Positions 23,600-32,033 of a DNA stretch of 64,000 nt are shown here, piece by piece. The notes under the pieces are model-generated. The model searched no databases, had not been told where the DNA came from, and was given only the letters and a program-made list of their open reading frames with translations. The number at the start of each line of letters is the position of its first letter. The first letter of the stretch is position 1. A program made the position numbers and the translations under genes. Origin of the DNA: Murinocardiopsis flavida (GTDB lineage: Bacteria; Actinomycetota; Actinomycetes; Streptosporangiales; Streptosporangiaceae); assembly GCF_003014485.1 (NCBI RefSeq), contig NZ_PYGA01000001.1:434001-498000 (forward strand), given 5' to 3'.

Positions 23600-24790
23600 T
23601 CAGCAGTTCCCCGGGACGACGGTTCCGCGCACCTCTCCCAGGCTGATGGTGCCGCCGCCCATGCCGCGCGCGGTGGCGGAGATGGCGACGGTGTCGCCGT
23701 CCAGCAGGAAACCGCGGCGGCCGAAGTCCAGCTCCAGCGGCTCGGCCCCGTTCCACGTGAGTTCCAGCAGCGACCCGCGCTGGTCGGGGCGGGCCCCGGA
23801 CACCGTGCCCGAGGCGTAGAGGTCCCCCGTGCGCAACGATGCCCCGTTGCAGGTAAGGTGCGCGAGCATCTGGTCGGGCGTCCAGTACATCGCCGCGTAC
23901 GGCGGCCGGGAGACGAGCTCATTGTTGACGCGGACCTCCATGGCGAGGTCGAGCCCCCAATCGGCGCCGCGGTGCAGGTACGGCAGCGGAGCGGGGACCT
24001 GCTCCCGCCCCGCGAACCGGGCGGCGCCAAGCGCGTCGAGGGGGACCACCCACGGCGAGACCGACGTGGCGAACGACTTGCCCTGGAACGGGCCGAGCGG
24101 CACGTACTCCCATGCCTGGATGTCGCGCGCCGACCAGTCGTTCACGACCACCACGCCGAACACGTGCTCGGCGAAGGCGTCGGTCGGCACCGAACGGCCG
24201 AGCGACGTGCCGGTACCGACCACGAACCCCAGCTCCGCCTCGATGTCGAGCCGGGTGCTGGGGCCGAACACCGGTTCGCCGGTGTCGCCCCTGCGCTGCC
24301 CGCACGGCCGCACGATATCGGTGCCCGACGGCACCACGGTGCCCGCGCGGCCGTGGTACGCCACCGGCAGGTGCCGCCAGTTGGGATTCAACGGCTCCTC
24401 GCCGGGCCGGAACATCCGGCCGACGTTGGTCGCGTGCTCCAGCGAGCTGTAGAAGTCCACGTAGTCGCCCACGGTGAACGGCGGCAGCAGCCGGGTCTCC
24501 GCGAGCGGCACCAGGTGCGGTTCGGCCTGCGGGCGGGCGGCGTCGGCCGCGAGCATCCCGGCGGCCTTGGAACGGGTCGACCGCCAGGCGGTCGACCCCC
24601 GCGCCATGAACGGGTTGAGCGAATCGGCGAAGAACTCGGGCTCGCCCAGCGCGCCCGCGAGGTCGAGGATGTGGTCGCCGATGCGCACACCCACCCGGGG
24701 GGCGGCGCCGCCCCGGACGAACACTCCGTAGGGCAGGTTGTCGGCGCCGAAGCCGGAGTCGTCGGCTCCGGGGACCCAGGTGGTCGACAC
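23600..24790 (-). CDS. fahA: Fumarylacetoacetase
   Basis: The enzyme cleaves fumarylacetoacetate to fumarate and acetoacetate, the last step of tyrosine/homogentisate breakdown. The 396-residue length is right for the full-length FAH family. It has an N-terminal SH3-like part (GFGADNLPYGVF) and the catalytic domain with YVDFYSSLEHATNVGRMFRP, the metal site ELGFVVG (Glu-rich) and VVVNDWSARDIQAWEYVPLGPFQGKSF (split here as a typical FAH core). GTG 24790 follows AAGGAG. Homogentisate dioxygenase is not in the window. Upstream lies a 14-bp minisatellite. Confidence 0.92.
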   Translation of the reverse strand: MSTTWVPGADDSGFGADNLPYGVFVRGGAAPRVGVRIGDHILDLAGALGEPEFFADSLNPFMARGSTAWRSTRSKAAGMLAADAARPQAEPHLVPLAETRLLPPFTVGDYVDFYSSLEHATNVGRMFRPGEEPLNPNWRHLPVAYHGRAGTVVPSGTDIVRPCGQRRGDTGEPVFGPSTRLDIEAELGFVVGTGTSLGRSVPTDAFAEHVFGVVVVNDWSARDIQAWEYVPLGPFQGKSFATSVSPWVVPLDALGAARFAGREQVPAPLPYLHRGADWGLDLAMEVRVNNELVSRPPYAAMYWTPDQMLAHLTCNGASLRTGDLYASGTVSGARPDQRGSLLELTWNGAEPLELDFGRRGFLLDGDTVAISATARGMGGGTISLGEVRGTVVPGNC

Positions 24791-24805
24791 GGTTCTCCTT
24801 ATTGA

Positions 24806-24965
24806 CCGGACTGCACTGGCCGGACTGAACTGACTGGACCGCACTGGCCGGACTGCACTGGTCGGACCGCACTGACCGGACCGCACTGCTGACTGGACCG
24901 CACTGCTGACTGGACCACACTGGCCGGACCGCACCGACCGGGCTCGACCGGCCGGACCGCGTTGG
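24806..24965. repeat. 14-bp minisatellite, 11 degenerate copies
   Basis: Consensus YCGGACYGCACTGR begins at 24806 and repeats at 24820, 24834, 24848, 24862, 24876 and 24893 (both 17 bp long with an extra CTG), 24910, 24924, 24938 and 24952. The array fills the gap between the SDR stop (24979) and the fumarylacetoacetase start. Confidence 0.9.
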
Positions 24966-24978
24966 CGTGCGCGGTGCG

Positions 24979-25737
24979 CTACTTCTCGGCGAACAGCGGA
25001 CCGCGGTGCAGGCGGTGCTGGGCCGCCTGCGCCAGGGGGCGGACGACCAACCGGTCGATGTTGACGTGCGCCGGCTGGGCGATCACCCAGGTGACGCAGC
25101 CCGCGACGTCCTCGGGCGTGAGCGGGCGGTCGACGTCGGCGTAGACCGCGTCGGCGCGGTCGGCGTCGCCCCGGTACCGGTTCAGCGCGAACTCGCCCGT
25201 GTGCACCATCCCGGGGGCGATGTCGATGACGCGCACGGGTTCGCCGCACAGCTCCAGGCGCAGCGTCTCGGTGAACGCGCGCTCGGCGTGTTTGGCCGCC
25301 GTGTACCCGCCGCCGCCCTCGTAGACGCCGAGAGCCGCCGTCGAGGTGATCGTGACGATGGTCCCGCACTCGTCGCGCGGCGCCCGCAGCAGCGGCAGCA
25401 GGGCCTGGGTGACGTGCATGCTGCCGAGCACGTTCACCTCGTACATGCGCGCCCAGTCGGCGGGGTCGCCCGCGGCGACGGTCTCGGTGCCGAGGGCGCC
25501 GCCCGCGTTGTTCACCAGGACGTCGCAGCGCTCCAGCCCGCCGACGGCGGCGTCGACCGCGGCACGGTCGGTGATGTCGACGGGGAACGCGCGCCCGCCC
25601 AGTTCCGCCGCCAGCGCGTCGAGCCGCTCGGCCCGCCGCGCCAGCAGCACCACCTCGTAGCCCGCTGCGGCGAGGCCGCGCGCGCAGGCCGCCCCGATTC
25701 CGCTGCTCGCCCCGGTGACCACCGCGGTCTTGCCCAT
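24979..25737 (-). CDS. SDR family oxidoreductase
   Basis: The 252-residue protein is a classical SDR: TGASSGIG cofactor loop (residues 9-16), VLVNNAGG, catalytic Ser in ITSTAALG, YTAAK as YxxxK, and the C-terminal VNIDRLVVRPLAQ typical of the YdfG-like subgroup (3-hydroxy acid or L-allo-threonine dehydrogenases). The start at ATG 25737 has only a weak GGGTGTG site. It sits between the FAD monooxygenase and fumarylacetoacetase genes on the same strand, so it may act in the same pathway. Confidence 0.88.
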   Translation of the reverse strand: MGKTAVVTGASSGIGAACARGLAAAGYEVVLLARRAERLDALAAELGGRAFPVDITDRAAVDAAVGGLERCDVLVNNAGGALGTETVAAGDPADWARMYEVNVLGSMHVTQALLPLLRAPRDECGTIVTITSTAALGVYEGGGGYTAAKHAERAFTETLRLELCGEPVRVIDIAPGMVHTGEFALNRYRGDADRADAVYADVDRPLTPEDVAGCVTWVIAQPAHVNIDRLVVRPLAQAAQHRLHRGPLFAEK

Positions 25738-25945
25738 CACACCCACACCCCACTGCCGCCGGACCGCCAGGTGCCCGGAACCGACCGCCGGGCACCGCTC
25801 GTTCAGGATCAGGCGGTCCCCGCCGTTGCGGGCGCCACCTGATCCACCCCGAACCTTAGGCCCTGCACGTCCGTTGCGCGGCGCACGCCCCACCGTCTGG
25901 GCGCCCGCCGACCCGAGAACCCGCCCCGCACTCGGCGGCGGGACG

Positions 25946-27640
25946 TCAGGGCGCCGGGGCGGGGGCCCGCTCCGCCACTCCGGGTTCGGCGGGGTCGCGG
26001 CGCCCGCTGGCGCGCTGGACGGCCGCCCGGACCTCCCGCGGGTCGGCGTCCGGGAGCACGGCGCACAGGTGGGCGTCGGGCCGCAGGACGTACACAGCGC
26101 CCGGCACGCCGCCGAGGAGCGCGGTGAGCCGCCCGTCGGGGTCGATGGCGTCGAGCGCGTGGACCCGCACGGGGACCGGGAGACCGGCGACGGCCGACGC
26201 GGCGGCCGCTGCGCCCGCTGCGTCGGGAGCGAGCACGGTGAACCCGGCGCCGAGGAGCCGGCGGAACCGTGTGGCCCCGGTACCGCCGGGGCCGCGGCAC
26301 GGGCCGTCGGGGCAGATGGCGCCGGGCACGGGCCCGCCGACGCCCGGCCGTGCCGGGCTGGTCAGCGGCGAATCGGCGTAGACGTGGGGCACCGCGAGCC
26401 GGCCGGAGTCGATGCTCTCGCGCGCCGCCGGGTCGGTGATGGCGCGTTCGAGGGTGGACCGGCGCACCTCCCACTGCGCTTCGTCCTGCGGCACGAGGAA
26501 GCGCATGGTGGCGCCGGTGACGGCGAGGTTCTCCAACGCGGCGGAGCGGCGTTCGCTCGCGTAGCTGTCGAGCAGCGCCTCGCTTTCGCGCTCCCCCGCC
26601 AGGCGCCGCGCGACAGCCAGCTTCCAGCCGATGTTCTCGGCGTCCTGGACCCCGGAGTTGAGGCCGCGCGCGCCGAACGGCGCGTACAGGTGCGCGGCGT
26701 CGCCGGCCAGGAACACGCGTCCGGCGCGCAGCCGGTCGGCGCACCTCTCGTGGAAGCGGTACACCGACGACCAGACGACCTCGTAGGGCCGGTCGCCCAC
26801 GATGCGCCGGATGCGCTCCTCCAGCGCGCCGCTGCCCGCTTCGGCCTCGGGGTCGTAATCGTCGGGGACCTGCCAGTCGATCCGCCAGGTGGAGTCGGGG
26901 CACTGGTGGACGAGCACCTGGCGGCCCGGGTTCCACGCCGGGTCGAAGTAGAACCGGCGCTCCTTGGGGAACGGCAGGTCGGCCCGGATGTCGCAGATGA
27001 GGAAGCGGTCGGCGTAGGACTCCCCGGGGAAGCCGATCCCCAGGAGGCCGCGGACCGCGCTGCGCGCGCCGTCGGCGCCCACCAGATGCGTGCCGCGGTG
27101 GGTCCCCTCGGCGGCGCCCCCGGTGCGCACGGTCACGCCCCCGGCGTCCTGCGCGAGCCCGGTGACGGGGCTGTCGAAGCGCAGGGCGACGAGCGGTTCG
27201 GCGGCCGCGGCGCGCATCAGCTCCTGCTCGACCCGCGCCTGGGAGATGTTGATCCAGGGCGGGAGCTCACCGGTGAACGCCGGGGCCCGCCCGGCGAAGG
27301 TGACCGTGCGGATCTCGTGCTCGCGGTAAAAGGTGCGGGCCGTCGTCCAGGTGGTGCCTTCGGCGAGGAGCCGCTCGGCGGCGCCGAGCCGGTCGAAGAC
27401 GTCCAGGACGTCGCGCTGGAAGCAGATGGCCTTGGACCCGGTGGTCCGGAAGTAGGCGGCGTCGCGCTCGGCCTGCGCCTCCAGGACCACCGACGGCACG
27501 CCGAACCGCGCGAGGGTCAGCGCCGTGCACAGCCCCACCGGCCCGGCGCCCGCGATGAGCACCGGAGGGGCGTCCGGTGCCGCGGCGGGCGGCGGACGGT
27601 CGTCGGCCGCCGCGGCCGGGGGCGGAACGATCGGCGCCAT
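25946..27640 (-). CDS. FAD-dependent aromatic hydroxylase (MhpA/PheA-like)
   Basis: The 564-residue class A flavoprotein monooxygenase has GAGPVG (residues 31-36), LVGADGARSAVR (the DG motif), and VFLAGDAAHLYAPFGARGLNSGVQDAENIGWKLA, the GD motif and following helix typical of phenol and 3-hydroxyphenylpropionate hydroxylases. A C-terminal thioredoxin-like domain (about 450-560) is also typical. It would add oxygen next to a phenolic OH using NAD(P)H and O2. ATG 27640 is chosen since AGGA lies 6 nt upstream; GTG 27646 overlaps that site. Confidence 0.88.
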   Translation of the reverse strand: MAPIVPPPAAAADDRPPPAAAPDAPPVLIAGAGPVGLCTALTLARFGVPSVVLEAQAERDAAYFRTTGSKAICFQRDVLDVFDRLGAAERLLAEGTTWTTARTFYREHEIRTVTFAGRAPAFTGELPPWINISQARVEQELMRAAAAEPLVALRFDSPVTGLAQDAGGVTVRTGGAAEGTHRGTHLVGADGARSAVRGLLGIGFPGESYADRFLICDIRADLPFPKERRFYFDPAWNPGRQVLVHQCPDSTWRIDWQVPDDYDPEAEAGSGALEERIRRIVGDRPYEVVWSSVYRFHERCADRLRAGRVFLAGDAAHLYAPFGARGLNSGVQDAENIGWKLAVARRLAGERESEALLDSYASERRSAALENLAVTGATMRFLVPQDEAQWEVRRSTLERAITDPAARESIDSGRLAVPHVYADSPLTSPARPGVGGPVPGAICPDGPCRGPGGTGATRFRRLLGAGFTVLAPDAAGAAAAASAVAGLPVPVRVHALDAIDPDGRLTALLGGVPGAVYVLRPDAHLCAVLPDADPREVRAAVQRASGRRDPAEPGVAERAPAPAP

Positions 27641-27698
27641 GGTCACTCCTGTCGGTTCCCGTGCTCCCGTGCTCCCTGCTCGCTGCCCCCGGCGGTGG

Positions 27699-28658
27699 TC
27701 AGTCCTGCAATCGGGCCCAGATCTCGCGGTCGCGCTCGGCCGTCCACACCGTTGGGCGCTCGACGCCGTCGTACTCCTCCCAGAGCCGGGCGACGTCGAA
27801 GGGCAGGCAGTGCTCGAAGATGGGCCACCGGCCGAACGTCGGCGCCAGCGCGGTGTGCGCGGCCTGGAACGCGTCCTTGAGGGTGCCGCCGCCGCGGTGC
27901 ACCGCTCCGACCTCGGCGCGCATGACGTCGAGGAAGCCGCGGGTCTGGTCGACGGCCGCCGCGCAGGCCTCGGCCCCGCGGGCGACGGCGCCGCGCCCGC
28001 CCACGAGCGCCTCGGCGCCGAAGGCGGCCACGCGGTCGAGGGTGGTGGTGGCCCATTCGTGGTGGAAGGCGTCGCCGGTGTAGAGGGCGGCCTGGGCCTC
28101 GACGAGGTCGCCCGCGAACAGGATGCGGTGCCGCGGCAGCCAGGCGACGATGTCGCCCTCGGTGTGGCCGCGCCCGCAGTGGGCGAGGACGAGTTCGCCG
28201 CGGTCGCCGCCGAGGTCTATCGTGAAGCGGTCGTTGAACGTGGCGGTCGGCCAGGTCAGCCCCGGGATGGACGACGGGTCGCGGAACAGCCGCGGCATGC
28301 GCCCGTACTCGCTGTCCCAGTCCTGCCTGCCGCGCTCGGCGATCAGGGCGCGGGTCTGCTCATGGGCGACGACGACGTCGGCATCGAACGCGCTCGCGCC
28401 GAGGACCCGCACCGCGTGGTAGTGCGAGAGCACCAGGTAGCGCACCGGTTTGTCGGTGTGCTGCCGGAGCAGGGCCAGCCAGTCGCGCGCGGCGACCGGT
28501 GTGGCCAGCGCCTCGAAGCAGACGACGAAGTCCTCGCCCTCGATGGCGCCGACGTTGGGGTCGCCTTCGGCGGTCAGCGCGTACACGCCGTCGGCGAGGA
28601 CCTCAAGGGTCTGCTGCTTCTCATCGAGGTCCGTGGAGCTCGCGAAGGGCTTGCCCAT
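27699..28658 (-). CDS. Metallo-beta-lactamase-fold protein with an altered metal motif
   Basis: The 319-residue protein has the MBL fold: VRYLVLSHYH, HCGRGHTEGDIVAWLP and ILFAGDLVE. The first motif reads HYHAVR instead of HxHxDH, so the two ligands of the second metal site are missing while the later His (GHTEGD) and Asp (AGD) are kept. It may bind one metal or act on an unusual substrate. It is the first gene of the minus-strand catabolic run, divergent from the gamma-glutamyltransferase-like gene, and a twin operator lies just before it. Confidence 0.8.
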   Translation of the reverse strand: MGKPFASSTDLDEKQQTLEVLADGVYALTAEGDPNVGAIEGEDFVVCFEALATPVAARDWLALLRQHTDKPVRYLVLSHYHAVRVLGASAFDADVVVAHEQTRALIAERGRQDWDSEYGRMPRLFRDPSSIPGLTWPTATFNDRFTIDLGGDRGELVLAHCGRGHTEGDIVAWLPRHRILFAGDLVEAQAALYTGDAFHHEWATTTLDRVAAFGAEALVGGRGAVARGAEACAAAVDQTRGFLDVMRAEVGAVHRGGGTLKDAFQAAHTALAPTFGRWPIFEHCLPFDVARLWEEYDGVERPTVWTAERDREIWARLQD

Positions 28659-28671
28659 TCGGGACGCACTC

Positions 28672-28699
28672 CTTGTTCGATTCTTGTTCGATTATCGAA
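28672..28699. promoter_or_regulatory. Twin operator in the divergent MBL/GGT control region
   Basis: CTTGTTCGATT (28672-28682) is followed at once by CTTGTTCGATTATCGAA (28683-28699), which includes the inverted repeat TTCGAT-T-ATCGAA. A 16-of-17 match occurs at 31725-31741 beyond the IclR gene. The IclR product encoded nearby is the natural candidate to bind. Confidence 0.7.
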
Positions 28700-28933
28700 T
28701 TTATGGTTCGTTATTAGAGATTCGCGGTACGAGTGATGGTAAGTGTGACCCGCCCCACCCACAAGCCCCCGAATCCGTTGCCGCCCGACTGGTAATCCTC
28801 GAACCGCCAACCCGCAAACTGTTACCCCCCGACTACCGACGTCCCCCGGCCGCGGCACCCGGAAACGGCAACACCGCCGCGGCGCAGGTCCGGCGGCCCC
28901 GCCGGACCTCCCCCACGGAAAGGCACACCCGCG

Positions 28934-30709
28934 ATGCCCGACTTCACCACCCGGCCCGAACTGCGCGGCGGTTTCGGCATGGTGGCTTCGACGCACTGGT
29001 TGGCGAGCGCGGCAGGGATGTCGGTACTCGAACGCGGCGGCAACGCCTTCGACGCCGCCGTCGCCACCGGCTTCGCCCTCCAGGTCGTCGAACCGCACCT
29101 GAACGGCCCCGGCGGCGAGGTCCCGATCATCTTCCAGGCGGTGGGCGGCGAACCGACCGTCCTGAACGGCCAAGGGCCCGCCCCCGCCGCAGCGGACATC
29201 GCGGCGTTCGCGGGGATGGACCGCGTCCCCGGCAGCGGGGTGCTGCCGGCGTGCGTGCCCGGCGCCTTCGACGCCTGGCTGCTGCTGCTCCGCGACCACG
29301 GCACCTTCGAACTCCGCGACGTCCTGGAGTACGCCATCGGCTACGCGGCCGGCGGCTTCCCGCTGCTGCCGCAGATCCGCGCCAAGCTCGCCGACGTCGC
29401 CCCGGTGTTCTCCCGCTGGTGGCCGACCTCCGCCGAGCTGTACCTGCCCGGCGGGTCCCTGCCCCGCGAAGGCTCGTCCCTGCACAACGAGGTGCTGGCC
29501 GGCACCTTCAAGCGGATCCTCGCCGAGTCCGGCGGCGCCGCCCGCACCCGCGAGGGCCGCATCGACGCCGCCCGCCGGGTATGGCGCGAAGGCTTCATCG
29601 CCGAGTCGATCGCCGCGTTCCTCGCCCAGCCGCGGCCCGACGGCAGCGGCGCCCACCACGACGCGCTGCTCACGGCCGACGACCTCGCCCAATGGCGCGC
29701 CCGGTACGAACCGACCGCGCACGTCGACTACGCGGGACTGACCGTGCACAAGACCGGGCCATGGGGCCAGGGGCCGGTCTTCCTCCAGCAGCTCCGGCTC
29801 GCGGAGGAGCTCGGCACCGGGGAGCTCGACACCGGGTCGGCCGAGTTCGTCCACCGCGTCGTGGAGGCCGCCAAGCTCGCGTTCGCCGACAGGGAGGCGT
29901 GGTACGGCGACCCCGACCACACCGATGTGCCGCTGGACGCCCTCCTCGACCCCCGCTACGCCGCCGCCCGCGCGGCGCTGGTCGCCGACGACGCGTCCCT
30001 GGACCTGCGCCCCGGCACCGTCGCCGGCCGCGAGCCGTTCGTCGTCGACCCGGTCCCCGCCGGGACCTACGGCCCCGGCTTCGCCACCACGGGCGAGCCC
30101 ACACTCGACGGCGCCGTGCAGCGGGGCGACACCTGCCACCTGGACGTGGTCGACGCCGCGGGGAACATGATCGCCGCGACCCCGAGCGGCGGCTGGCTGA
30201 CCGGCTCACCCGTCATCGGCGACCTGGGATTCCCGCTCGGCACCCGCGGCCAGATGTTCTGGCTAGACCCGCGGTCGCCGAGCGCGATCGCGCCCCGCAG
30301 GCGCCCGCGCAGCACACTCAGCCCGACCCTGGTCACCCGCGGCGGCGACCCGGTCATGGCGTTCGGCACCCCGGGCGGCGACCAGCAGGACCAGTGGTCG
30401 TTCACGTACTTCCTGCGGCTCATGCACGGCGGCATGGACCTCCAGGCCGGGATCGACGCCCCGATGTTCCACACCAACGCGTTCCCCTCGTCGTTCCACC
30501 CGCGCGAGACGGCGGCGGGCGAGGTCCTCGTCGAATCGAGGCTGGGCGCCGACGCGATCGCGGACCTACGGCGGCGGGGGCACCGGGTGGTCGTGGCCGA
30601 CCCCTGGTCGCTCGGCCGGCTGAGCGCCGTCGCACGCGACCCCGGCACCGGGGAGTTGCGGGCCGCGGCGAACCCCCGCGGGGCGCAGGGCTACGCGGCC
30701 GGACGGTAG
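28934..30709 (+). CDS. Gamma-glutamyltransferase-family Ntn hydrolase
   Basis: The 591-residue protein belongs to the GGT superfamily: GGNAFDAAVATGFALQVVEPH near the N-terminus and GDTCHLDVVD, where Thr400 would become the new N-terminal nucleophile after self-cleavage (the classical motif is T-T-H). FGTPGGDQQDQW near the C-terminus is typical of actinobacterial members that may be acylases (cephalosporin acylase-like). No signal peptide is seen, so it is cytoplasmic, unlike classical secreted GGT. It probably hydrolyses a gamma-glutamyl or other amide in the catabolic island. Confidence 0.85.
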   Translation: MPDFTTRPELRGGFGMVASTHWLASAAGMSVLERGGNAFDAAVATGFALQVVEPHLNGPGGEVPIIFQAVGGEPTVLNGQGPAPAAADIAAFAGMDRVPGSGVLPACVPGAFDAWLLLLRDHGTFELRDVLEYAIGYAAGGFPLLPQIRAKLADVAPVFSRWWPTSAELYLPGGSLPREGSSLHNEVLAGTFKRILAESGGAARTREGRIDAARRVWREGFIAESIAAFLAQPRPDGSGAHHDALLTADDLAQWRARYEPTAHVDYAGLTVHKTGPWGQGPVFLQQLRLAEELGTGELDTGSAEFVHRVVEAAKLAFADREAWYGDPDHTDVPLDALLDPRYAAARAALVADDASLDLRPGTVAGREPFVVDPVPAGTYGPGFATTGEPTLDGAVQRGDTCHLDVVDAAGNMIAATPSGGWLTGSPVIGDLGFPLGTRGQMFWLDPRSPSAIAPRRRPRSTLSPTLVTRGGDPVMAFGTPGGDQQDQWSFTYFLRLMHGGMDLQAGIDAPMFHTNAFPSSFHPRETAAGEVLVESRLGADAIADLRRRGHRVVVADPWSLGRLSAVARDPGTGELRAAANPRGAQGYAAGR

Positions 30710-30713
30710 CACT

Positions 30714-30742
30714 CCGGTACGGCGCCCCCGGCGCCGTACCGG
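30714..30742 (+). terminator. Terminator hairpin after the GGT gene with repeated 3' arm
   Basis: CCGGTACGGCGCC (30714-30726), loop CCC, GGCGCCGTACCGG (30730-30742): 13 perfect base pairs, 4 bp past the stop. The right-arm sequence recurs twice more at about 30750-30775. Confidence 0.7.
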
Positions 30743-30819
30743 CTCTGCACCGGCGCCGTACCGGCGCCGTACCGGCTCCCTTGTGAAACGATGGACGACC
30801 TCCCGCGATAGGAGTGCGC

Positions 30820-31539
30820 ATGGCCGACGGCGCAACCCCACGGAACCACGGCACCGAGCCGTCGGGCAGCAGGTCCCAGACGCTCGACCGCGGCGTCCGG
30901 GTGCTGGAGACCCTGCGCGACCGCGGCCGCCCCATGACCATCATCGACCTCGCCCGGTCGCTGGAGGTCCACCGGTCGATCATCTACCGGATCCTGCGCA
31001 CATTGGAGGACCACCGGCTGGTGGCCCGCACCGCCGACGGCGGCTACGAGCTCGGCCCCGGGCTGCCCGCGCTGGCGCGCGGCGTCTCCCGGCCGTTGCA
31101 GTCGGCCGCGCTGCCGGTCCTGTCCGGGCTGGCCGACGAGACCGGGATGACCGCGTTCGTCGTCGTGCCGAGCGGCGATGAGGCCGTCACCCTGCTCACC
31201 GTCGAACCGCGCCAATCGGACGCGCACATCGCCTACGCGCCGGGCGTGCGCCACCCGCTCGACCGGGGTGCGCCGGGCCTCGCGCTGCTGGCCGCCCGCC
31301 CCGAGCGCGCCGGTGAGCGCTCCGAGGTGGCGCGGGTCCGCGAGTCCGGCTGGGCGTACTCGCGCAGCGAGGTGCTGACGGGGATGTCGGCCGTCGCCGC
31401 GCCGATCCCCTCGGCGCCCGCACCGGCGTCGGTGGCGCTGATCTTCCTCGAACCGCCCGAGGGCGACCCCGAGGAGCGCCGGGTGCTCGGCGAGCGCGTC
31501 CGGGCGGCCGCCAAGGAGATCACGGCCGGTCAGGGGTAG
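30820..31539 (+). CDS. IclR family transcriptional regulator
   Basis: The 239-residue regulator has an N-terminal winged HTH (SQTLDRGVRVLETLRDRG, MTIIDLARSLEVHRSIIYRILRTLEDHRLV) and an IclR effector domain. ATG 30820 follows AGGAG; GTG 30814 would overlap that site. It lies just beyond the GGT-like gene, in the same direction as it. The twin operators at 28672-28699 and 31704-31741 are plausible targets. The effector is unknown and may be the amide or aromatic substrate of the island. Confidence 0.88.
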   Translation: MADGATPRNHGTEPSGSRSQTLDRGVRVLETLRDRGRPMTIIDLARSLEVHRSIIYRILRTLEDHRLVARTADGGYELGPGLPALARGVSRPLQSAALPVLSGLADETGMTAFVVVPSGDEAVTLLTVEPRQSDAHIAYAPGVRHPLDRGAPGLALLAARPERAGERSEVARVRESGWAYSRSEVLTGMSAVAAPIPSAPAPASVALIFLEPPEGDPEERRVLGERVRAAAKEITAGQG

Positions 31540-31703
31540 CGCCCCGGCGTGCCCGCTCCGAGCGGGCCGCGGGGGCGCATCCGGGGAAGGCGCTGGTCGC
31601 CGCCGCGGGGCGGCGATCCGGGCGGTTTTCCGCCCTTGCGGTCATCGCTCTCCCACTCTTGCCAAATCGCCCGTTCACTGCTTTCCTTGACCCGGAACAC
31701 AAC

Positions 31704-31741
31704 GTTGTTCGAATAAAGAATCGCCTTGTTCGATTAACGAA
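31704..31741 (+). promoter_or_regulatory. Second copy of the IclR-region operator, with a possible promoter
   Basis: CTTGTTCGATTAACGAA (31725-31741) matches the site at 28683 in 16 of 17 bases; GTTGTTCGAATAAAGAA (31704-31720) is a weaker copy (13 of 17). TTGACC lies just upstream at 31687-31692. The ACAACGTTGT palindrome (about 31699-31708) overlaps. Confidence 0.6.
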
Positions 31742-31803
31742 ATACGTCCCGCAGGGTCGGTACTACTGAACCCCCTCCCTCAGTTGCCCCCTGCCTCCCC
31801 TCT

Positions 31804-31846
31804 TGGGCTGAGTCCGGCCACTCCCCTCCCGGCCGTACTCAGCCCA
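31804..31846. terminator. Hairpin 1 of a tandem pair
   Basis: TGGGCTGAGT at 31804-31813 pairs with ACTCAGCCCA at 31837-31846, continued inward by CGGCC/GGCCG after one mismatch. It can serve the convergent genes on both sides. Confidence 0.6.
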
Positions 31847-31853
31847 TGAGGCC

Positions 31854-31885
31854 AATGGGGCCGTGCCCACGGGCACGGCCCCATT
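31854..31885. terminator. Hairpin 2 of a tandem pair, perfect 15-bp stem
   Basis: AATGGGGCCGTGCCC (31854-31868) pairs with GGGCACGGCCCCATT (31871-31885). The arms begin and end in A/T pairs, so it can form an intrinsic terminator stem in both directions. Confidence 0.7.
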
Positions 31886-32033
31886 CTCTGTGCCGCCCTG
31901 TGCCGCTCTCTCGCCCTGTGCCGCCCTGTGCCGCTCTCTGCCGCCGCTGCGCCGCTCCGGCGCTGTGCCTTCCCAGTGCCTGCCCTGCGCCTGCCGTGCC
32001 GCCCGCCGCTCCCCGGCGGGGCCGGGCCACCCC

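Larger units (their letters stand above)
31540..32033. other. Convergent intergenic region with orphan promoter/operator and two terminators
   Basis: No coding gene is seen. It holds TTGACC (31687-31692), the operator pair at 31704-31741 and two strong hairpins at 31804-31846 and 31854-31885. From the operator to the last hairpin is about 150 bp, enough for a small RNA. From about 31890 to 31990 the sequence is rich in repeated CTGTGCCGC words. Confidence 0.5.

Noticed and set aside
24806-24965. Possible CRISPR array
   Set aside because: Units are 14 bp with no spacers, and no cas genes are present.
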